A stretch of 64,000 nt of DNA from Adineta steineri (GCA_905250115.1 CAJNOI010000285.1:25406-89405), one strand, 5' to 3'; positions 25,795 to 40,236 are shown, counted from the first letter of the stretch. The notes: a model not told the origin generated them from the sequence alone. Made by a program: numbers and translations.

Positions 25795-28103
25795 AAATAA
25801 TTTGTTTGATTATGTATTAATACAATAAAAATGATTTTGCAGATAAATAATCAAAAAAGAATACATTCATCTAGATAAATAAAAAATTATATAGTTTAAG
25901 GAAAAAAAAACAATAGTATGTAAATCTATCTAACGTCATTTATTAGCTATTAAGACGCTGAAGACAACTTCATTATTGGCGTCGTTACCTGAACTCTACC
26001 TTTTTAACTATTCAATTATAGAGAAATATAAAAAAATAAATAATTGTTCATACGAAAGATAACGACATCTGCAGGAATAAAATTTTATTCATGAGATTAA
26101 ATAACAGATGTTTCATATCATATTGAAGTTAGATTTGGTAACTTCTTTACACTCTCATAGAAATCGGCAATGAGAAAAAAAAGTACATGTCATATATGAC
26201 AAATGAAACTTTAATTTCTATTTAATGTACCAGGGTTTAAAGTCATTCAATTGTGTCTATTTAATTCAACTATTTGTTCTCTTTTCTTTGTTATGCTCTA
26301 TTGAAAATGCAAGTCATATGGACAGCATCCTGTCATATTCACTTGTCAATCTTTCTATCAGTTCATTCACACGTGTTTATTGACGAAACATTGAACAGAC
26401 GGTCACTAGTTCTTTTTGCTTTTTAATATCTATTCGGTCAAGTATCTCACAATAGATAGTATTTATTCATTAATAGATGCTTTTTCTAGCCGGAAGCTTT
26501 TTCTTTCTTTTTTTTAGTTTTTTTTGACTGATGATAGAAATTCGCCGACCTGCATTACCAATTTATGCTTATCGTACTCATTCGCATGGTTGAATATCTA
26601 TGATTTTCAGTAATAATCTCTCTTCCAAAAAAACATTCTCAAAAAGTCTAGAAAACAAAAGAAATGATTGAATGATTTTAGATTAGTTTTCGATGATCAT
26701 TTCTTAAAGAAAGAAAGAAAGAAGGGCGTTTTCCCATCAAATTAGCATTTATTTCTTCCATGTTTTAATAATGATCGATGCAGTTCAGTTTCTCAAGTAT
26801 GTTCTCCTCTTCTCTCCTATATACTTGTCAAAGAAAATATAGAGAGGCTATTTCGATATTGTTCTCAATGTTATAAGTGTTCGTCGAATGATTACCTTTT
26901 GAATATAAGAATTTACACTTGCGTCTTGTCCTTCAATAATTCTCACTAGAGGGAGTTGTTTTCTTATTAATGAATGAAAATCCCACACAGTAAGACAGGC
27001 GGTAAGCGTTCAAACGCACGAACATATGTCACTGTATCGGTCTAATGCGTGACTATGGAAAAAGTGCCAACAACAAATACTGCTACTACTTTTAATAATC
27101 ATATTAAAAAAAAAAGTTCAATCAGTTTTTATTATAAAGTTTACTACAATTATTGAATAAATAAGTGACAGTGAAGAAAAATTGTTTTATACATATTTTT
27201 GTTCTTTTAATTCAATATATCCTTTGGGCATATAGACATGCATTTGATCTACTTGAACATCCATTTAAAGTAAAGAGAGATCCTTGAAAAAATGATCAAT
27301 TACTAATTCGATCAGTGCATTACTTTAGGTGTTTATTCGTCACAAGAGACTTTCCTTCATTTTTTTCTTCATAATATATGTCGTCTAATATATTATATAA
27401 GAAGAAAAATATGTATGTAATGATGCATAAAATAAAATCGACATAGTATTCTTTTCTTTTCATTTTGTTTGATCTATTGTAAGTAAAAGTTGTCTTGAAC
27501 TTATCAGTGTTCAACTTGAGACTCGTTTAATGCATGAATAGACTTTTGAAATTTAAGCTAACAACAACAACAACATACATCATGTTTGTCTATGGAAATT
27601 GAGAGTGAGTGAGTACAATTGTTATTCAGTAATTTTAGTGGAGACGAGATTTTTTTTTTCTAACTGAAGTCTCATTATTGAAAATACAAATAATATCCCA
27701 CAGAGATTTTTAATTAGAATAAATAATTTTTATTTTCTTGTTTTTACAATTGCAAATTCTCGAAGTTCACATCTGTATTATTGACTATCAATTGGCACGT
27801 GTATGTATGGATAAAGAAGGAGAGAGAGAGAAAGAGAAAGAGAAATGTATCGTATTTCTTCTCTCTCGTTCAAGCAATATGACCAATACCGAATAGAGAG
27901 GAGAAGAACAAGATGGATGAGAGACAAAAAAGAATGAATCCATAATTCACCAGAATCGATCAACTACTGTTGTAGTTCAATTCTTTCGTCATCATTTGAA
28001 ATTATAACACATACAATCGAGGTACGTTTTGAAGTTCATCAGTGATGTAGCATGCAAATGTTTAGGTGTCAGATTGTCTTCTTTTCTTCTCTTTAATCAA
28101 TCT

Positions 28104-28135
<32 letters not shown>

Positions 28136-31100
28136 TTGATAATAATAATAATAATCATAATGATTACATCATAAAATAGCCAGTAGGCAACAGAAGGTTG
28201 AAGTTTTTATGACCCATACTCTCTCTCATATGTACATATTTCTATTCTTCTTCTGGTTTATGTCTGAAGGTTAGAACAAAGGTGTAAAGATTGACTGGTC
28301 ATTAGAATAAGAGTGTTTGTGTATATACATAAATGACCTTTTCCAGTTCTTGCCATACATTTACCTTCTTCTAAATAATCTCATCGGAAGAATATTCTAT
28401 CAAAAATATCAGTGGAAAAAATGAAATATTTGTTTTTAATCTTTATCTTATCATTCATAGTAGCATATGTATTTCCTATAATGTCAAACATTTATTCATA
28501 GATAGATCATTCTCTGTTAGTAATGGCTAGATAGTTAAGATACTACACTTGCTTTTTCTTCTTCTTCTTCATCTTTATCATAACTAAAATAATAACAACA
28601 AAGAATCATTCGATGTGCTAATCGGTTTTCGATGACATATCCTCTATAGCATAAGACATAGACAGACAGTAGCTAGTCAATCGGTAATCTTTTACGGTTA
28701 ATCCAATTGGGTGCCAGAAGGGTCAGACGAACACACACGCTTAATTACATAAGACAATACTTCCGTATGTATGTATGTAGTCTTCATTTCCGTTTGTTCA
28801 TCAGAAGAAAATATGTACAGTTGTCAATCAAATAAAGAAAATGATAAGGAAACAAATAGATTTTTTCCCCCTTGTTTTATAAGTATAGTTAGCAATGATA
28901 AAATCATTATTAGAAGCTCAAGATTATTTATCTTTATTCTACTTAGAGCAATCTGAAGATAGTAACAAAAATACTATATTTCTGTAAAAAGAAAGCTTCA
29001 GGAAACATTGTCTTTATATGGCATGATGAAAGCAAAAATAGTACTTTATTTTTGCGTGCTATTTCATCTTGATAGGATTTGTTTTTGAATAGTATACTAG
29101 AAATATAAGATGAAGAATTGTTGTTTTCATGATTTGAAAGAAATTTTTTTAGTATTTCTATTGTTCTTCATTATCTTCTTGCTACGAAATCATTCGTTTA
29201 CTTTACTTATTGTCGGCATTATGTGCTCGAGAATATATCATCTTATCAAGAAGAAAATAAGTGAAGAATTCTTTCATATCTTTTTGCTCTCTTTGATAAC
29301 GATCTGTTCTAGTAGTGAACGTTAGAAATGATGTGAAATTGATATCGTTGATATACAGATGTTCATTGTCGTGCTCTGATTATTTAACTTGAACTACTCG
29401 TTTTACTGCACATTATGGGACAATGCCACTTTTCTTTAACTGGATCAAATATCAAATCAAATAATAAAATATAGAAATTTGACAAAGTTGTTGTTATTCT
29501 TTTTTTTTCCTCATGATAATATATGTAGAGAAAACGAATGCATCTAATCAGCTGTATTGTACTTTCATTCAACGGATAGAAGAACAATGAATGAACGCCA
29601 TTCGTTTCGACGTGTGTATACTCTCTAAGCGCATACTTATCGTTCTTTTCTTCTTCTTCTCCCACTACTACTACTACCACTACTACTACAACAACCATTA
29701 AATGCATTCATTAACTTGCACGAACTCTTGAGAAAAAAAAAATAGTAAGTTCATAAAAATTTATGTTAGTTACATTTTTTTTTTCATAAATTCGATATAG
29801 ATATACGTATAAAGATATTACATTGATATTACGATGTAGTACATGTCTCAAGTAGTAGTTAATGAATAAGTATGTATATGACGTAAAAAGAATTTTGAAT
29901 CTATCGATTAGTTTGTATATGACGAGCTGAACCTTTCTTCTTTTGTGTTGGCTTTTATTTGATAGTAGTTGTAGAGGTTAATGGATTACATAAGCAAATA
30001 ACAAACGTAGATTTGACACTTATAAGACGTCTCTGTCGGGTCAAACAAGCCGATAAGAACAATAGAGACAAATATAAACGTCAAAATATCAACAATAGAT
30101 CACTATTATCATTTTAAATCGAGATCTTTTTTCTCGTTATTTTATAAGTGTCGGGTTCGAATTTCTATACATCATCGAAAGTATGTTTGTTTACTTTTTA
30201 ATTCTATATGATCAAAAAAAAGAAAATGCGAAATTGATTTTTTAGCTTTTCCTTTTATTCATAAGCAAAACACTTCGATATCGAATATATTTCAAAGAAA
30301 GTTTATATACATATATGCTTATTTATCTATTAACAAAATAGATAAATATAGTTGAATAATCAAATGTATATACACATCTGTGTCGAAGGCTTAGCACAAC
30401 TCTTTCTTTCTTTTTTTTATATCAATATGTAGAAAACAAACGTTTGACAATGACAATAAACATTCTATTATTGTTTCTATTCTTAAGGCAGTACGCGAAA
30501 AGATAATTTTTAAGTCGGTTAGTACGTGCTTATAATCGTAATGAGTAGATGATCAAATATATATATATATCTATATATGTACATTCAATTAGAAAGAAAA
30601 ACCCCTAGTATTCAAATCTGAAGGTTATTCATTCTTTTCCTTTTTACCTTGAAAATTTCATCTAATGAACCTTTTGCTGTTTCACACGTCATCAAAAAAT
30701 GTGTAATGGTTGCAAAGTATAGAAGCAATTGATAATTAGACAATCTTTGTCGTCTGAATATTGCACATATTAAAGAACAATTGTTGACCTCCTCTGTCTC
30801 ATTTTTAACGGTAGCTATTAGTGAATGAAATAAAAAAATAATAATTAAATCGTACAATAATGACAATGACAATGACAAAAGAAAAAAAAAACTTAAAAGC
30901 AAAGTAATCATAGTCGACTCAGATTGCGCGCATCATTGACAAAGAAATAGGTAATATATGTATATAAGACATACAGAGAAAGAGAGAGAGAGAGACAGTA
31001 GACACATTGAACGGTCTTATATAGAGAAGAAAAAAAGAAAAGTATACTTGTGCGTAGAAAGGTATAATAATAGTCGATGAAAAACCTATTAAAATCAAGG

Positions 31101-33319
31101 ACTATGTCGAATCGAATAAAAAAAAGAAAAGAAGGCGACATGTTGACCGATGAGGTAGGTTATTGATTATTCTTTTACTCAAACGACATGAAGATGATGC
31201 ATGTACCATAATTATCTATCTGATTGTTAGTTCGTTTTTTTTTCTTCACTACATATCGACTTCATTAAATCGAAACTGACTGACTTTATATTATTTCTAT
31301 ATCTGTACGTATCCGATGACTTGAGTCGAGACAATATAGGATTAGTGACTCAATTCGATTAGAATAGAGCCATTGGTCATTCATCTTCTCACATTGCGTC
31401 TCTATTGGAAAAATCTACATTTGACTAGACATGAGACTCGTGTGTGAACGCATGTTAATTTCTATTATCATGATTATTAAAAGGAAATGAAAATGAATGA
31501 ATGAATAGCTAACACCATTTGCAGTTCGCACACACCCACGTACATATACATACATATATATATATATAAACATAGATCATTATATGTCATCATTAACGGA
31601 AATGACTTCTTCTGTTAAATGACAATAGAGGTAAGTAGAAAAAAAATTTATATATGTATAAATGTATGAAAAGAAACATACGTTTCGAATTAATTCAAGA
31701 GACACATAGAGGGATAATGAAAAGTGTATTATCTATCATGAGTGCAATCGTTGTCGAGTTCGATTAACATGATGCAACCTTTGCTCAAATGGCTACTCAA
31801 TTCATTCATTCATTCTTATACACGGCAGGTACTTGTCATTGATTGACTATGAGTGGTCTTCAACTCTATGATTGTATAGCAGCAGGACATAAAGACAATA
31901 TACGTAAATATTTGACGTTAACAATCATCTTATGTGATACAATATATAAAGATAGAGAACCTTCATTACTGATTAATTCGAGTATTCACTAATCACATAT
32001 TGTAATCTGTGTAGATACGACTTTATGACGAATAATAATTGCACAAATTAGAAACAAACCGAGGTCCTTTATATCCATTATGTAATTGTCTTGTATAAAG
32101 AAAAGGACCTTCGTTAATCAAGACAGTATCTATTCGTAACGGCTCAGTAGTTAAACAGCGAAAAAAAAATATTATATAAGAAAAATCAACCACCTGCTAA
32201 GTAGAACAACAATAACAACAATGATCAACACTCTTCTTCTTCGTCTTGGTTTTCTCTCTGGTGAATCGGACGTCATCAACATCAAGATGAGTTTAGTTGA
32301 TTTCCAGCTGTTCCTTCTTCTTCTTCTTCTTCTTCTTCGTTTTCCCTCGAGAAAGTATAAAGATGCTTTTTCTTCTTCTTCTGTACACGTAATGACATTG
32401 TGAATGTATATATGTGTGTATGCTTACACTCTTTCTATTTTCACACTAAAGTGCCATCATTAATTGACACATTCTTCTATGAGAAAAGAAGAAACCGCTT
32501 GACCACGAGTGTGAAGACGTCGTTTACAAAGATTTATCTATCATTCATTTTCTTAGTTGCTAAAAACAGATAATTGACGTCTTTTTCCTTCTTCTTTCCT
32601 TTCTCGTGATATAATTAGAAAGAAACTGTATATTTTTTGTCTCCATAAATTTTGTGTTTATCTATCGAACCATATGTATGATGTAATCATTTGCTGACCG
32701 ATTATTCACTTTGATGGACATTACACATTCATTCACGCACATCTCCTTACTTATATACATAGTATGAATTATTTATTATTGTTCTAATTGAACACACAAT
32801 CACAACTTGCTGCATACACATCTAATTTAGTAAAGGTACTGTCATTTTCGATTTCCGCCACGATCGTTCTGTGACGAGCCTCTTGAGAATAGTCGAACAA
32901 GATTAAGAATAAGTGTTAGCTCTCATCATCAAGGCTTATGGTGTCAAAATCCATCTATCGTTCATGCAAATAAGCACTCTTTACGACGGCTGCTTATTTC
33001 ATAATCAGTAACGAACATGTAACTAACGGGGAAAAAAAAGAAGAAAACTAGAGCGAGCAGAAATAAAAAGAAACATGACAAGATTATGCATGTTATAATA
33101 AGTACTAACATAGATCGCGAAAGTAGAAGAGGTCTCTATCTTCACTAGTAACAATCTAATTGTTAATATATTTAGTGAAAACCACAACATTCTTTTTATA
33201 ATATCTCAGTTAGACATTTTCTCATACTTAGCTAAAAAAGTTTCATGCAGCGAGTCTAAGTATTAGAAACCTTGAGTACGCTAGAAGGTCTTTATATATT
33301 ATTCTATTTTCAGATAATC
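25795..33319. other. 7.5 kb gene-poor intergenic region
   Basis: Both strands show only short, compositionally biased frames (poly-Val from GTA runs, poly-Leu from CTT runs). Simple repeats include a CAT run at about 28104-28136 followed by AAT units, AGAG runs near 27820 and 30975, AT dinucleotides near 30560 and 31555, and TTC units near 32310. No RNA gene was identified. It separates the divergently oriented MAK-like and LRR genes, so it may hold their control sequences. Confidence 0.45.
28104..28156 (+). repeat. CAT then AAT trinucleotide microsatellite
   Basis: About eleven consecutive ATC/CAT triplets followed by several AAT triplets, in intergenic DNA. Confidence 0.85.
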
Positions 33320-36275
33320 ATGTTTATTCGATATGTTTATTATACTTTAATATTAACTGTAATTAAACAAATCTTAACTTGTCCTATTCCATTTAATATT
33401 CAATCAAAATGTCGATGTGCAATAACTGAAACAGGTCGTGTTTATATATATTGTGCCAGAAAACAATTAATTGATATACCACATTTTGATAATAGTAAGT
33501 TAAAATAAGATAAGAAAATATGAAATTTATTTTTATTTTTAAAGGCAATATTATATTTGATGAACTTGTTTTATCCGGTAATAAAATATCTAATGTAAAT
33601 AAAAATGCATTTAATGGTTTAAAATTACGTAAACTTGAATTACAATCTAATCCAATAAATCAAATTGAAACTCATGCATTTATTGATTTAGCTAATTATT
33701 TAGAAGAATTTATTCTGTCAACAACACTTCGTACATCACAATTAACGTCAAAAACATTTGCACAAATTCTTGTTGAATTACCAAATCTAAAACGTTTATC
33801 ATTACGTTTATTTGATTTATCAAATTTAGTCAATATTTCAAATAATAATAATAGTTTAGTATTAAGAAAATTAACACAATTATCTTTACTGTCATGTTCA
33901 ATTACACAAATGGATGATATAGAAATTTTTATTAATTTATTTCCTAATTTAGAACGATTAGATTTATCAGAAAATCGTTTGGAATCTTTCAATATTCCGC
34001 TAATATCATCATTAAAAAAATTAAAAATTTTAATATTAAGTAAAAATAAAATTCGTCATTTAAATATTCGTTCATCATTATCATCAACTATTCTTACACC
34101 ATCAAATTCCTTAACAGAACTTGATTTATCTTATAACGGTAAATAATTTTAAATATATAAAATTTATATTCTTTATTTTTTTTTCCGTCTAGGTATCGAA
34201 ACAATTGATGAAAATATATTTGAATTAATCTCATCTCAACTTGAAATATTAAATTTACGAAATAATGAATTATTAACGGAAAAACAATTAACATTTTTAA
34301 TACATTTAAATCAATTACGTGAATTCTATTTAGATTATAATCGACTTGAATCAATTGATCATTTAAATTTTCCATTAAATTTAAAAATTTTATCATTAAA
34401 AAATAATCGTTTAAATCAACTTGATTTATCCGTATTAACTCGACTTGAATATTTAGAAAAATTATTTTTATCATCAAATAAATTAACAAAATTATCTTCG
34501 AAAATAAAAAATACATTTTTATCATTGGAAATTCTTGAATTAGATCGAAATTATTTATCATTTTTAATACCATTAAATGCTCCGAAATTAAAACAATTAA
34601 ATTTAGATGGAAATTATCTTGGTACAAAAATAGATAAGAAAATTTTTTCAAATTTAGTATCACTTGAACGACTTCATTTACGTGATAATCAAATTGAATT
34701 CATTGATTATAATACATTTCAAAATACACGTTTACAATCACTTGGTAAATAGAATTATTATTTTATAAAAAATATTTTATAAAATTCTTTTTTTTAGATT
34801 TAAGAAATAATAGTTTAAAAACATTTCCACTTTTAATAAAACTCAATGAAACATTACAAATCTTATCTCTTCGACGTAATCAATTATGTACAATTGAGAA
34901 ACATTCATTAAATTTCTATCATAATCTTCTTACACTTGAACTTGATCAAAATCCATTACATTGTGATTGTCGAATGGAAAGAAATTTTAAACAAATTAAA
35001 CTAACTGGTCAATGTGAATCCCCACCAGAACGACGAAATGTTAATTTAAATGAATTACCCAATGAACAATTTACATGTAGTATGATGACAACATCACAAT
35101 GTAATTATTTAACTAAAACAATTATTGATAATGAAAAAGATACAACAACCACAACTACTACTACCACAAAAACTACTTCAATAGATATGTAAGTTTGATT
35201 GATTGATGCTCTTCATAATTGTATAACAAATTATTTTTTTAGAGTTGAAAAATTTGCGAATGATATCGATCGACGACAAGAATCATTTCAAAATACAACT
35301 ACTGATACATTTCCATTAGAACTTATACGAATATCGGATTTAATAATAACACCAAATGTTAATAAAACTCAATTAATTATTCAATGGCAATTATTTCCTT
35401 TGATAGTCGATGAAAATCCTAATATTGAATATCGTCGAAAATATTTAAAACATCATAATATAAATGGATTTAAGATAAGTACAAATTCTCCAGTATATAA
35501 ACTAAGTGAATTACTTGATATTTTACAACGAAATTATACAATAGATTATATTCAACAAGGTGAAATATGTTTATATCTTCTTCGAAAAATAGATTATGAA
35601 AAAGTTTGTAAACAATTATATATAACATCAACACAAACATTAAAATCATCACTTATTATTGATCCAGATCAAGAACAACTACCACCACAATCACAATCAC
35701 AACAACAATCATGGCTTATGAATGAACCAACAAAAAGTATTATTATTGGATCAATATTTGGTATTCTATTCGTACTTATTCTTTTGACATGTATTATTTT
35801 AATTATATCACGTTGTCCATATTTATTATTTTGTCATTTACATTCATCAAAATATCATCAAAGTAATGATTCAAAAAGTGAATCACTTCTTGTTCGTCCA
35901 ACACCAACAAATACAATTCCATGGTCAAATCAATCACAACAACATTTTTATCCACCTCCACCACCACCTCCTCATCTTCATCATCATCAATTAAGACCTA
36001 TTAGTTATCAAGCAAGTCTATCAACTCAATGTACATGTCCAACACATTATCATAGTAGTGGTACATCATCAACCGATTCAGGTTCAGCTTGTATTAATGG
36101 ACAAAATTATCATATTTATCAAGAAATATTACATGATGATTATAATGTACAAAATAATCATCGAACCTATCGTCCTTTAAAAACTGATAGCAATTCACCA
36201 CCAACATCAGTATCTACAAATACAACAATGAATTCTGAACAGTGTCAATTTTGTTCGCTTAGTGTACTTGTGTGA
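33320..36275 (+). CDS. Leucine-rich-repeat single-pass membrane receptor
   Basis: Five exons (33320-33494, 33545-34138, 34193-34744, 34798-35188, 35243-36275) with matching phases give 914 residues. A hydrophobic N-terminal signal is followed by an LRR N-cap (CPIPFNIQSKCRCAI). About 15-18 LRRs follow (LDLSENRLESFN, LNLRNNELL, LHLRDNQIEFID) and then an LRR C-cap (LDQNPLHCDCRMERNF with a second Cys pair). Next is a Thr-rich linker, an extracellular module that may be FnIII-like, a membrane helix (IIIGSIFGILFVLILLTCII) and a cytosolic tail of about 150 residues with poly-Pro and His runs. This architecture is typical of neuronal or epithelial adhesion receptors; no exact orthologue is claimed. 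The ATG at 33320 was chosen because it begins the signal sequence and lies six bases after a TTTTCAG acceptor-like site. Confidence 0.88.
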
Positions 36276-37378
36276 ATTTTTCTTTTTTGTATTGTTTGTT
36301 TTTCAAATAATAAGAGTACTTAAATTTAAAATCAATTCTAAAATTTTTCATTCATCTTAGCTATTATAAATTTGATAGTTATATATCTATACAAACAACA
36401 TACCATTTGATGATCATATAAATCTTATACGTTTTGATTTTCCATATATATATATATATAACGATAAAAAAATATATATGAATATAAACAAAACTGAGAG
36501 TCATGTTTTTTAGCATATGTTTGACAGATTCTGACCACAATATGTGTCTAGAATACATTTAGGTAATTTTACTTGATAGTTCATATAAAATAGTGATCAG
36601 TAGTGTTATGATTATATTTTTGTGGGAGAGGATGAGGTGGAGAAATGAATATAACACTCACTACCACCAACATCAGGAAATAGCATCAGATGTTTAAAAT
36701 GTCTACGAAGCATAGATTTTGAGAAAGCTCCAATACGATAAACATTAGTTTAATTTCACTTCTCAATTGTCATCTATGTATAAAAATAAGTAGAAAGAAG
36801 ACTTGTATTTTATATATGTTTATGTAACGAATGCAAAGTGAAACATCAATTGTTAATCAAGTTTGAATCTTTAATCTAAACTCAAACAGAAACTCATTCA
36901 ATGAAGATCACCAAACCAGACTGTTTAGGTGCGGTTTACGCCTAGTGGCAAAGACTATATAGCCTGAGCAGTGTATGAAAATATACAATAAAATAGCTAA
37001 TGTCTATTATTTCTACAGTTATCTATACAATATAGATGTATGAGTGTGTCCGTATACATTCATCAGACGTTCGTGGAAAGTATTTCTTTACTAAACCTGT
37101 GCTGAATAATCAAACATATCACTCAAAAAAGAAAAAACACAACCGAAAACATTATTTCAATCCTCAAAAAAGCAAAAGTACGACATTCGCTTTCATAAGA
37201 CAACTCGAAACACTTTTCGTATGACACTTTCATCGATTTTATTCATCAGTCGACGTTGGAAAAAAGTAGAAAGAAAAGAAATGTTTTGCTTCTGCAACGC
37301 ACAAATAAAAAGACTCTGAAATAAAATATTTTTGTTGACAATTTTTTCAAAGTAACAATAAAGTGATTATTAGTTACA
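36276..37378. other. Intergenic between LRR and ART-TPR genes
   Basis: AT-rich with a TA run near 36446. No gene recognised; a 62-residue frame at 37036 shows no domain. Confidence 0.45.
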
Positions 37379-39769
37379 ATGGCCACTAGTGAATCATCGA
37401 ATGACAGACGACAGAATCTTCTTCCAAAAGAAGTTTCAGATAACAAAGAAGATATTCAGTTGATTTGGCTGGATGGAAATATGAATGATTCACATGATTA
37501 TCTTCTCACTCAATCTATGTTAACTGAACTCAATTCAGCTGTTCAGTTTTATTCTCATTTTGATCGATGTCTCGATCTAATCAAATCAATCAAACATGAA
37601 CAAATCTTTCTTATAGTTTCAGGTGCTTCTGCTCAACAAATACTTTTACAAAGTCATCATTATCGATCTTTGGTTGCTATATTTATTTTTTGCTCTGAAG
37701 ATCAAGATTATAAACCATTAATGGAGGAATATAATAAAATTACTGGGATATTTACTAAACAACATGATTTATTAGAATCAATCAAAGAAAAAATGAATGT
37801 AGTTGAAAAACAAACATTAACATTTAGTCTTTTTGATCAAAAACAAAAATCAATGAAAGATTTATCACAAGAATCAGCTTCATTTCTATTACATCAAATG
37901 TTAATTTATGTTCTAAAACAAATGTCACAAGATCAACAATCAAAAAAACAAATGCTCGATATGTGTCGTGATTATTATAAACAGAACAAACAAGAATTAA
38001 AGAAGATTAAAGAATTTCAAAATACTTATACTCGTGATAAAGCAATTGAATGGTATACAGATGAATGTTTTCTTTATAAACTATTAAATAAAGCACTTCG
38101 AACAGAAGATATTGAGTTACTCTTTACTTTTCGATTCTTTATTATTGATTTATGTTCAGCAATTGAACAAGAAAATCAACTTTTGAAGAATAAAGAAACA
38201 TTAACTTTGTATCGTGGAACACAAATTCCAAATGAAGAATTAGAAAAAATAAAAGAAAACATTGGTAAAACTATTTCAACAAATGGATTTCTATCAACAT
38301 CACGAAATATCGACGTATCACTTGGATTTATTCATATAAATGCTCAATCAAATGATTTTACATCTGTCCTATTTGAAATTAAAGCAAATCCATTATTGAA
38401 AACAGTGATTTTTGCTGATGTTGGAGATAGAAGTCGAATAGAAGGTAAAGAAGAAATTCTTTTCAATCTCAATTCACTTTTTAAGATTGTTTCTGCCAAT
38501 TTTGATTCTGAACTTCGTATATGGAAAGTACAACTGAATGCAACTGATGAAGGTGCAGAAAAAGTTGAAGAATATCTTTTATTATCGAAACAACAGATGG
38601 AAGAATACACACCGCTTATTTATTTTGGCCGACTTCTCATGAATGAATTAGGTCAAGTAGATCGTGCAGGAAAATATTTTAACATGCTACTGAAATCACT
38701 TCCACATGATCATCCTGATATTGCAGCAGTTTATAATAATATTGGATTAGTACATATGATGAGAGATGAATTGAATTTAGCATTGAAAAACTATGAGATA
38801 GCTTATGCGATGCGTCGAAAACAACTGCCGTCAAACCATCCTCACATTGCTGGTTCACTCAACAATATTGGCCTTATTTATAAAACAAAAGGTGATTTAA
38901 ATACAGCACTCGATTATTTGCAACAGGCTTTGATAGTTGACGAAAACTTACATCCAGGCAATAATCTAGGAAAAGCAATGACAATTGATAATATTGGGAG
39001 AGTATATACGGATAAAAAAGATTTCGACACGGCTCTTACTTACTTGTGTCGTGCTCTCGAGATGTTTAAACATGTTCTCCCTGATCAACACTCCCAGACA
39101 GCAATATGTCTCGGTTCAATAGGAGATGCTCATGAGAAGAAAGGTAATTTATATGTTGCTCTCAGTTATTATCAACAACAATTAAATATGGAAGAACAAT
39201 GTTTACCCTTCGACCATTCACATCTTTCAATTCATCTCAGTTTGATCATTGATATATATAAAAAGATGAATGAGATTGACAACGCCTTAGACTTGTGTCA
39301 ACAAAAACTTGTTATTCAAAAAAGTAGATTGGGTGAAAATCATCCTCGTATTGCTCGAACATTAATGATCATGGCTGATTTAATTGAGGACGACAATTAC
39401 AACGAAGCATTACAATACTATGAACAAGCTCTATCTGTATTGGAGAATTGCACACCATTGGACTATCAACTCACTTCTGATTGTTTGACATCAATGGCTT
39501 GTTTATATTCCAGTTATGATATGATGGAAGATGCACTACGATGTCAACTTAAAGCACTTGAACTCTATCGTCAAACATTGTCTTCTGATCACACTGAAAT
39601 CGCAAACACCTTAAGAAATATTGGCCTATTGTATGAAAAAATGAACAACTTATCCAAAGGACTTCGTTATTACAATGAAAGTCTTTCGATCTATCAAGCT
39701 AATTATGAATCAGAACATGAAATGGTGAAGAGAGGTGAAGCAGACATTGCCGAATTGAAAGAGAAATAA
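37379..39769 (+). CDS. ADP-ribosyltransferase / tetratricopeptide-repeat fusion protein
   Basis: Single exon, 796 residues. Residues about 25-190 form an N-terminal region shared with the ART-TPR protein at 52701-55349 (both start near LLWLDE/LIWLDG). The ART domain follows: Arg in TLYRGTQIP (about 276), the STS motif in GFLSTSR (about 306) and the catalytic-Glu segment GKEEILFNL (about 357). From about residue 444 to the end are roughly eight TPRs of the kinesin-light-chain type (YNNIGLVHMMRDELNLALKNYE, SLNNIGLIYKTKGDLNTALDYL). R-S-E ARTs transfer ADP-ribose from NAD to proteins, and TPRs probably select partners. The Arg-specific ExE motif here reads Lys-Glu-Glu instead of Glu-x-Glu, so target specificity may differ. 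Intronless structure contrasts with the intron-rich housekeeping neighbours. No signal peptide; probably cytosolic. Confidence 0.92.
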   Translation: MATSESSNDRRQNLLPKEVSDNKEDIQLIWLDGNMNDSHDYLLTQSMLTELNSAVQFYSHFDRCLDLIKSIKHEQIFLIVSGASAQQILLQSHHYRSLVAIFIFCSEDQDYKPLMEEYNKITGIFTKQHDLLESIKEKMNVVEKQTLTFSLFDQKQKSMKDLSQESASFLLHQMLIYVLKQMSQDQQSKKQMLDMCRDYYKQNKQELKKIKEFQNTYTRDKAIEWYTDECFLYKLLNKALRTEDIELLFTFRFFIIDLCSAIEQENQLLKNKETLTLYRGTQIPNEELEKIKENIGKTISTNGFLSTSRNIDVSLGFIHINAQSNDFTSVLFEIKANPLLKTVIFADVGDRSRIEGKEEILFNLNSLFKIVSANFDSELRIWKVQLNATDEGAEKVEEYLLLSKQQMEEYTPLIYFGRLLMNELGQVDRAGKYFNMLLKSLPHDHPDIAAVYNNIGLVHMMRDELNLALKNYEIAYAMRRKQLPSNHPHIAGSLNNIGLIYKTKGDLNTALDYLQQALIVDENLHPGNNLGKAMTIDNIGRVYTDKKDFDTALTYLCRALEMFKHVLPDQHSQTAICLGSIGDAHEKKGNLYVALSYYQQQLNMEEQCLPFDHSHLSIHLSLIIDIYKKMNEIDNALDLCQQKLVIQKSRLGENHPRIARTLMIMADLIEDDNYNEALQYYEQALSVLENCTPLDYQLTSDCLTSMACLYSSYDMMEDALRCQLKALELYRQTLSSDHTEIANTLRNIGLLYEKMNNLSKGLRYYNESLSIYQANYESEHEMVKRGEADIAELKEK

Positions 39770-40236
39770 TTGGCACTATCATCTTATGAAGAAGAATAAA
39801 ACAAATCCAAGCAATAAGAACTCATCTACTATCGTTAGCAGTAAAGAATGTTTAATTCAATGATCAGTCTTACGCAAAATAAAATAAGAAATAAGAAAAT
39901 AGATTCTTTTTAAAAAAAAAGTAGTAGTAATAATAGTAGAAATGTACACATGACTTTGTCTCTACATCCACAAATCAGTGAAGATTTGACAAACATCAAA
40001 GTATATGTAAATAATAGTATTATTCAGATGAAACAGTATCTATGTAAAAAGTAGCTAATATTTTCAGTTTTTAACTAAAATATTAATGATATGCAATAAT
40101 ATTATCCCCACACAACTCATACTTTAGATAACAAATGAAATAATATTTTCTTATTGATAGAACTCTATAAATATTATTCTATTAATGTTAGACTCCAACA
40201 AATGACAGTTTAAATAAAATCAATTTAAATAATATT

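Noticed and set aside
28100-28160. Trinucleotide run as a coding poly-amino-acid tract
   Set aside because: No open gene around it in any frame; treated as a microsatellite.
29384-29707. 107-residue frame beginning with poly-Val
   Set aside because: The poly-Val and poly-Glu come from simple GTA/CTT repeats; no domain and no splice context.
30145-30170. Possible tRNA B-box (GGGTTCGAATTT)
   Set aside because: No matching A-box, acceptor stem or anticodon arm at the right distance.
34094-34663. 189-residue minus-strand frame
   Set aside because: Antisense shadow of the LRR coding exon, caused by its biased leucine codons.
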